DNA from: Isoetes taiwanensis
Taxonomy: Eukaryota > Streptophyta > Lycopodiopsida > Isoetales > Isoetaceae
Assembly: GCA_021234155.1 (NCBI GenBank)
Contig: JAJEKV010000077.1
Span: forward strand, 3,844,533-3,908,532
DNA length: 64,000 nt
Reading direction: 5' to 3'
How positions within the stretch are numbered: the first letter of the stretch is position 1; the number at the start of each line of letters is the position of its first letter. The notes beneath the pieces are model-generated. The model ran no database searches, had not been told where the DNA came from, and worked only from the letters and a program-made list of their open reading frames with translations. The position numbers were made by a program, and so were the translations under genes. Shown here piece by piece: positions 57,450-64,000 of this stretch.

Positions 57450-58330
57450 ATAGGGCCGAGTATCTTTTGTCTTTGGAAACGTCCGCAATCATCTTCTACA
57501 TCTCAATGTGGTAGAGATTTATTACGAAATTCATGGGCCTAGATGGGAAAAAGATGGCGTGTCCCACACGTAAAGGTGTGTTTACATATATAGCGATATG
57601 TAAGCCCTTTATATTGTTTTAGGGGACGTATGATCTCACGGTCAAGAATGATGATGTATGAATTGCGGTAAATCCCACAGAACCCACTGGTATTTGTCTT
57701 TATACTTGAAGAAAAGGCGGTCTGCTGTTTGCCAGCAGCAGCACCAGAAACATAAACTAGTGAATCTAATACCACCAGTTATAGCAGCGGAACGCCTAAA
57801 ATGCGCACTTGTCACATGCGTCCAACACGCAGGATTCAGGAGCATTCTCACGACTCACAATATGTCATTTTGGAGATGCCGAATCACGGCAAAGAAGCGT
57901 TCGGTCACACTTTCGATATGCTTGTATTTGTAATCAAATATCTTATGATTTGTTGGGTGCGCGTATTCGAGCAGTACGGAGACTTCGAACCTCCATAAAA
58001 AGAAGGAGACAAAACCTTTTGAAGAAGGTCCTCTAAAGCAACACCCTTAATACTTTTACGTGCTTGAGAAGGGAGATATTACTGTATACTTTTTGTGATC
58101 GATCACGATGGCCTACCCTGATGGCCCTCTTCCGCAATTTTTGCCTACTTGACGAGGACAATAACGGTAATGATTCGGTGTGGAGTGGATTATCATTATA
58201 GTGGTACACGGGATGTCCACCTTGTCCCGGCAATTTTCCGCGTCGGCCGCGGGCGGTCGAGGAACCCGAGGGCTGGGCTTCCAGTTACATGTGGCTGGCA
58301 CAGCCGGGAACTCCTCACGGCCCCCTGAGT
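57450..58330 (+). pseudogene. Probable endonuclease region of the non-L1 LINE
   Basis: It lies upstream of the reverse transcriptase, where an APE-type endonuclease is expected. Protein-like pieces include KGVFTYIAICKPFILF, FGHTFDMLVFVIKYLM and a KGDITVYFL run. A G-D-F-like motif follows near 57,975. The catalytic motifs are not clear enough to be sure. Confidence 0.4.
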
Positions 58331-58569
58331 GGGCTTGCCCAGGCCTCGGTTGCACTTGATTATGGCCGGGAAGGTTGTGACATCTTTCCTTGAGAGAGCC
58401 TCCAGAACTTGATTCTGCTTGAGGCCCTGCAGCTGGAAGAAGCCAGCTGGAACCAGCGGTTTGCAGGCTCCCTGGAAACGAGGCGAGCCGGTACTTTGGG
58501 AGACCTCCCCCCGCCACCCGAGAGAAGAATCGAGGCGCGCTTAGCACTGCGTAGCAGAGATGGTTTGAT

Positions 58570-60080
58570 CTTTGAGTGTAAGGCATAGCCTCAGCGACCT
58601 CATGAGTGGTGGGGACCGCAGCGAGCTTCGAGCCACCGACCATCAAGCGCTGCTCAAGGAAACAAGGCGAGTGCGGCAGAAAGAGCAAGAAGAAATCATT
58701 AGGCCTACTAGACACCCGCAGGAACTTTACGACATGGTACTCAAAGGCGGCCGCGACCTATGGGGCGCATCACGGCGGGCAATGGGGCGGTACACGCAGC
58801 GACTTTATGATCCATGGTACCGGACGGATGTGCCCCGCGCTTATGGCCCGCGGCAGTCCGCGAAGAAGATGTGAAGAGAACGCGGCGGCTAATGGGATAA
58901 TGTAACAGACTTAGGAGCGGCCTGCTTAGCGGGTTGCCTCAAAGTGGGAAAAAACAGCCCATGGTGCCCCGTCCCTTGCTGCACTGTTCCTAACCCAGGG
59001 CCTTTCAGGACTTTCCTCGGTCATGGACCACAGGCGGATTGTTCCGATCTACAAAGCAGGACACACTGTCCAGCCGAACCTGAACCATCATGGTCAGCTC
59101 AGTGTTTGCCAAAACTGTTGGTGGGCATTCTCCTCGAATCAGTGTACCAGGAAACATGCAGGGTGAGGAAAATCCCGGGGAGGCACTTACCCGAGCCGGG
59201 CTTCAGGCCACAGAACATTTGACCATTGATCACATCTTCCACCTCGGGGCCACAGTGGGAAGCCAGTGAGGCAGGTCGGGGAGGACTCTCTTTGTTTTGT
59301 GGACTTCATAAAAGCTTTCTGACCACGGTACCAAGGGAAAAGTTGTGGCGAATTGCACCATCGGGGCTCCCTTTATTGAATCTATGAGAGCAGCGATTAA
59401 TACCAGGCTATCTGTATCTGAGGCATGTAGGAAGGGCAGTCATTGTCAGCTGACATTGAGTTAAGGCAAAGGGATTGTCCTCTCACCCACCTCTTGGGAC
59501 TTTACATTGACCCGGTTAGGCTTGAAAAACTGTCGATAGGGATGGTCAGCTCTTGCACGGGTCATCCGGCTGACTCATCTATGCGGGATGATGTGGACAT
59601 ATCTTGGCCCATACACGAGAGGGCATCTGAGGCACACCTAGATGCTGGACACACATTTTATGATTACCGGACATGCGTGAAGCACGACTAAGACTAAGGT
59701 GGTTATCACTTATCCTCCTCCACGTCAATAAAACTCTCGGCTCACCCTTCAGTGATGTTAGAGGTCACATCGACTACAAAGTACACGGTGGAATTTAGAT
59801 CCCTCAATGTATTGGGACATCCATTAGCCGGGTGGCCGCGGGTTGAAAGGCGATATGCCTTGATAAAAACAATAGTCCGCAGGGCGAGGCTGGCATATTT
59901 GGGGTCACCGGTGCGGCTGTTTGGGCACTCGAGGGGTCAAGCCCTCAGTTCCATATCAGATCTTGTTTGGGAGACAGGATTCATGCCCCTGCAGCATGCG
60001 GCCTCGATAGACACGGCTGAGCATTTCAGAGGTGGCCATGGCCGACGCTCGGCTCCCGCGCAGCACGCTGTGGCGATATG
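58570..60080 (+). pseudogene. Reverse transcriptase region of the non-L1 LINE
   Basis: The linker (58,572-58,874) contains LYDMVLKGGRDLWGA. Then come IVPIYKAG, TIDHIFHL, CFVDFIKAF with the first catalytic Asp, and YIDP. A later frame (59,752-60,081) starts MMLEVTSTTKYTVEFRSL and has LGHPLAGWP, the G-x-P-L-x-G block that follows the palm in such LINEs, and VRRARLAYLG. All lie in changing frames, so the gene is dead. Confidence 0.7.
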
Positions 60081-60200
60081 AGCCATAGCGACTTCGGGGC
60101 TTGTTGGAAGGACAAAGAGAGCCCGATTAGGTACGTTGGAGCGTGAAGAGGCACATAGGTGCGTCCAGGTGCATCGAGGAACACCGGTAGGGATAAATTT

Positions 60201-60660
60201 TGCGAGAGGGTAGCGGACTCTTTGTTTCTACGAAAGGAAACTCACGGGACCACAATGCTCAGGCGGTGGTGGCGCTACAAACATCACATAAACCCCACCA
60301 CGGTTGAGCCCACAGCTCTACGCGTTCGCGGGTTTGCCCCATGAAGAAGGCGGGATCGCCAGCGTCATTCGACGAGGGGGCCCACCACATCTTCGGCTCG
60401 AGGTGCGGTGGATTGGGCGGAGTGCGAGCGAACTTTGTCGGTGTTGCGGGGGTTGTTGAGGATGAAAGCCATGCCTTCGAGGCTGTCCGATATGAGTCGA
60501 GATCGGGCTGCGCTCTGCGCCCACTCTTGAGTGCGACCTGATGCGCCCGCTTGCGGAGCTCACTTTCGATTCTCTGTAGCCGGTTAGTCATGGCTCCTAC
60601 CTCGGGGAGGTTGCGGATGCAATGGACTCACCATTTTCGATAAGCCTGGCCTACACGAGG
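60201..60660. other. GC-rich end region after the non-L1 LINE
   Basis: Open frames on both strands (60,591-60,259 minus, 110 codons; 60,341-60,541 plus) have no recognisable domain. It may be the decayed end of the LINE. Confidence 0.4.
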
Positions 60661-63290
60661 TCTTGAGATTCATGTGTATATGTATATTTATTACGGTTTG
60701 CCCGGCGGTATTTGTTCGCTGGCAGGGTTTCCCCTCATAAGGGGGTTTTAATCGGGTAACTTGAACTGCTTTGAAATTATATTGGGTCCCATGGTAGATG
60801 GGCTTTCGCGGTAGAAGACAACTCCTTCCTTCCTTCCTCTTGCATCAATGGCATAGGACCATTGTCCATCCGCAAGTATTCATTTGCCTCCTTGGAAACT
60901 AATCATTTTTTTTAGAAGTTGGTTTATATGGACATGCTGCTAATCAATGGTACTTTAACTACATGGCAAAATGCTCAATCAAGAAAGATAAATATAAAAT
61001 GTCGATGTTTAGAAGCTTGAAATCCAGTAAACCTCAATTTTGAAGCATAGATGCAATAAAGGCATATGAAAAATGGAAGAAATCCCAACTAGGTGGCAAA
61101 GAAGAAGATTTTGGCGGGAATGAATTTTTTGAGCTCGATTTTGGCGAGGATGCGCTTCCCCGAATTATGTGTCTTTGTAAGAATATTGGAATAAGATTAG
61201 CGGTTATTGGTTGCTATGAATGCTAATCAATGGTGCTTTAAGGCGTGGTGAATATGCTAAGCTGTTTATGATTAACGCAACAAATAGCGTGTGTAATGCC
61301 TCAATACTTACGGGTATAAAACAAGAATATAATTTGTATGAATGAAATGGACATGGAAGTCCATCATTCTAGATATTAGGTTCTTGATGATTTGTCCGTC
61401 TCATAGAGCATTGTGGCTTTTCAAACAGGTTATATATAGCGGATATTCATGTGAACATATTTGGAGAATCATTTTTGTGGTGTATGAAATTCCCATTCAT
61501 TCAATTTAGATTGAACCATATATTTTACTATATTGGTGTAAGGTTCATGTACAATACTGCGAAAGAATATATTATTCAGTGCTTTTTGGTCTTTGTGGAC
61601 GAATTTAATTCACCTCCATAATATCCATAAAATATAGAATTCCAAATTCTTGTAAAGTAGCTGTTTCCCTACACACAAATAAACCACACATGAGAGGAAT
61701 AGGAAAGTTGGAAATCTATGCCAAATAATGTAGAAGGTCACTCATTAATGTTTAGGTACTAATACAAATTCTTTTATAACTAAGCATTTACGTGGCCAGG
61801 CTTGGAAGGATTCGACTCCCTTTGTGTCGTTAAAGAATTGTTCTTGGGAGGCCTTGGCTCAAACCCGTGGATCTTTAGGGGGTTAGGCTATCGATCTATG
61901 GTGTGCCCCTAATCGAGGCTCAAAACCATTGGTTGCAGGTACAATGAATAAGGAAGGAAGGTGATGGAGATTATATAAGCATTGCGGTGTTGGCCTATGC
62001 ACACCCAAATTAAGGCATCCCTTATCAATGTTGTGATTTCCATATTGATTCAATTAAAGTCCACATATTTTGTCCAAATCCATTTTGCTATCATTTTCGT
62101 TCAAAAGAAAAAGGAAAACGGCTAACAAATCCATTACCTAAAGAGAGGCTTGGAGACACCATTACGTCCAACAATCCGTTAAGGAAGGAAAACTACGGAA
62201 CTTATGGTAGATCCAATTTCCGCGAGTTTGGAACTAAGCAGATGTTGGCTGGCCTTAGCCTCTGGGTAATAGAGGCTCTTCGATCCTTACTCAGGTTTTC
62301 TATCATGGCCTGCATCGCTAAAGGGACTACAGGCATTTCCTGCGTCCCTAAGCTTGTTTGTTTTGTGAGTACTTGTAGATGTCCTTGGAGGGATAGCCTT
62401 CATCTTTACAATCCAAAGTGTGTATATTTCTTTTAATTTGTAGCTTATTCAATATCTATATCCCCTAAATAAAGATCAAATGAAATTAGATAGGAACCGA
62501 TAATCTTCATTAGTTGCAAGAATTGGGTGTTATACATATATGATTATGTTAACATAAATTCACCTTTCCTAGATCTCATTATTGTCCTAGATGTTGGTTG
62601 GAGCAAGAGAATCCATTGTTGTTATAAAGACTCAAAATTCACGGTAACCAGCTTGGTTTCCAAGTGGGAAAAACCCCGCGTCGGTATGGCTATCACCAAC
62701 GTATAATGAGGATAAGAAGGTGATTCTTAGCATCTTAGAAGTTGATTGAGTCAAACATCACATATATGATTTAGATACAAAGATGAAAATATCCTTAATT
62801 TATCGATATAGAAAGCTACAAGATTAGAATAATAGATCAAGCATTAAGTCTTAATGAAGTGGCCAACTTTAAAAATGTCAATTTAATATGAATTCCGTAC
62901 CGCGCAACACATAAAAATCCCAATATAACCTTCTAGTACCGTGATGATTTGTTCAAAGCCCATATCCTATATTGCAAAAGTTTTAGTGTAAGTGTTAATC
63001 CCGGTATACAATCCAAAACATTTGGATGGCTGGGACTAGATGAAGCTGACGGATCCAAAACAAACAAAAAAGAAAGTTTAGATCTTTTTTGGTGTATACA
63101 GAACAAGCGACGTAGTGCTATGCCGACATGAGGTTGTCGAACCATTCCGACATCACCTAAGGTTTTTGGATGGCCGTTGGGTCTCGGTTTTTCGAAGATC
63201 CCGAGATGAGGTTTTACCCGGTCTTTATCGCTCTGATGAGTGGAAGTCGTTTTAATCCATTAACCAAACAAAATGATCCGAATGGATTGG
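60661..63290. other. AT-rich stretch, nothing recognised
   Basis: The longest frame is 70 codons. I see no transposon end, RNA gene or repeat array. Near 61,800-61,830, GGATTCGACTCC looks like a pol III B box, but no matching A box at the right distance was found. Confidence 0.55.
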
Positions 63291-63294
63291 ATGG

Positions 63295-63555
63295 GTGAAG
63301 AACTCACGAGTGAGGCAATTTAGGCAGATAAGCTCTGGTGGGCATACCATAACTACGAGGTTTAACCGGGGCACATGCTTTCTAGGATTTATGATTTACC
63401 CAACCTCTTTGCTTCTAATATGGATAGGGACCGGCAAATATCTGGGTTTGCTTAAACAAACAGAACCACGGGATAAGAAGCTAATATGCGGATTGCTTGC
63501 GGGTCTTTGGTTGTTACTCTTTGGGCTCAAATGTGTATGCCCAGGGAGAAGTTAA
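63295..63555 (+). CDS. Small ORF with two hydrophobic segments, doubtful
   Basis: This 86-codon frame reads MKNSRVRQFRQISSGG at the start. It has two hydrophobic stretches, at about residues 28-48 (FLGFMIYPTSLLLIWIGTG) and 63-80 (LICGLLAGLWLLLFGLK), joined by a charged loop with EPRDKK. This is the layout of a small two-span membrane protein. I do not recognise the family, and there is no neighbour or splice signal to support expression. The frame may be chance or a fragment of a transferred gene. Confidence 0.25.
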   Translation: MKNSRVRQFRQISSGGHTITTRFNRGTCFLGFMIYPTSLLLIWIGTGKYLGLLKQTEPRDKKLICGLLAGLWLLLFGLKCVCPGRS

Positions 63556-64000
63556 CATGTAGATAAATATCTCATTAGTATCTATGCACTTTCAACTCTT
63601 CTCCTTTATTTTCGGCATTATAATATTGTGAAGTGTCATTCTTTTTATAATAGAGGATTCGCATAGGCATTGAATGATATAATGCAGTGTACATGTTTTG
63701 TTTGTTATGAGCTTGATTTGAGTGAAACAGAACCACAAAGCCTTGATATAAGACCTATATGTGAAGAAAAGACATAAAAAAGTTTGAATCTTGATAATTA
63801 CTTTGTCACTTAGATACTTGTGCAGAGCTTCCTTTGCAGTAATGAAGTTTCCAAAAGGAATGATCGTATGGTCAATGCATATGCTACAGGCCTCATCAAA
63901 ACAACATGTAGTATGTTTGGAGTGAAAGCATCTAAAATGGTCCAGCAGCCCTTTTCCTGGATCTTAATCTGCATGTTCTTGGATAGCAATACGTAGCGCG
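63556..64000. other. AT-rich right edge, nothing recognised
   Basis: No open frame of note, no repeat and no RNA gene. Confidence 0.55.

Larger units (their letters stand above)
57420..60200 (+). mobile_element. LINE of non-L1 type, plus strand, degenerate
   Basis: The reverse transcriptase has the order IVPIYKAG (59,035), a VSSVFAKTVG block, a GILLESV block, AGLQ/AGFRP, TIDHIFHL (59,222), CFVDFIKAF (about 59,293), VPREKLW (near 59,330), a LGLYIDP block (59,493), a decayed D-D-V motif (59,587) and EAHLDAGHTF. These blocks are those of LINEs outside the plant L1 clade, of the broad CR1/L2/RTE-like kind that I associate with algae, seedless plants and animals. It is full of frameshifts and stops. 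There is no zf-RVT tail and no poly(A). The clade cannot be fixed by eye. Confidence 0.7.

Noticed and set aside
58113-58715. 200-codon minus-strand frame
   Set aside because: It lies opposite the linker of the non-L1 LINE, and its composition (Pro, Ser, Arg) is that of a shadow in GC-rich DNA.
61798-61830. tRNA or SINE B-box-like GGATTCGACTCC
   Set aside because: No A box at a fitting distance and no cloverleaf could be drawn.

Overview
This window reads as transposon-rich nuclear DNA of a land plant with a large genome. The evidence is two L1-type LINEs with the plant DUF4283 first ORF and a zf-RVT tail, a plant-style Ty3/gypsy element, a BED/hAT transposase relic, and one cleanly spliced exon that resembles a plant SUN-domain protein. 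A LINE of a non-L1 type and a DDE transposase of a family I know mainly from animals and seedless plants make a lycophyte, fern or bryophyte my first guess, but this is inference. I see no intact host gene, no rRNA, no convincing tRNA and no CRISPR array.

Layout. About 1-5,500 is an old L1-type LINE on the minus strand that runs off the left edge. About 5,500-12,500 is mostly anonymous, with a truncated hAT transposase (9,784-10,140) that ends in a hairpin. From about 12,500 to 45,873 a second L1-type LINE on the plus strand is split inside its reverse transcriptase: its left part ends near 16,115 and its right part resumes near 43,930. The 27.8 kb between is nested. The outer layer is LTR-retrotransposon fossil: a 3' region and LTR (16,150-19,854), then a leader, gypsy gag-pol, extra ORFs and a different LTR (to 43,929). 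Within the leader sits a DNA transposon of about 13.6 kb (20,161-33,790), flanked by a CATG repeat and ending in AAAGGGTG on both sides. Within that transposon's transposase gene lies a 4.8 kb insert (about 22,029-26,800) with a LINE-like 3' tail and minus-strand exons of host-gene type.

The DNA transposon is the most interesting object. It has a plus-strand transposase (20,440-28,185, degenerate) and a converging minus-strand multi-exon gene (about 33,520-28,690) with a coiled-coil and RING-like segment. A two-gene, convergent DNA transposon of this kind in a plant is something I do not recognise.

From 45,874 to 57,400 the sequence holds a 1.4 kb array built on AGATTC words spaced about one helical turn apart, a GC-richer stretch that may be an LTR-element 3' region (49,900-53,660), and several small repeat arrays (53,700-55,830). 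About 57,420-60,200 is a degenerate LINE of a second, non-L1 type. From 60,200 to the end I find only one doubtful small ORF.
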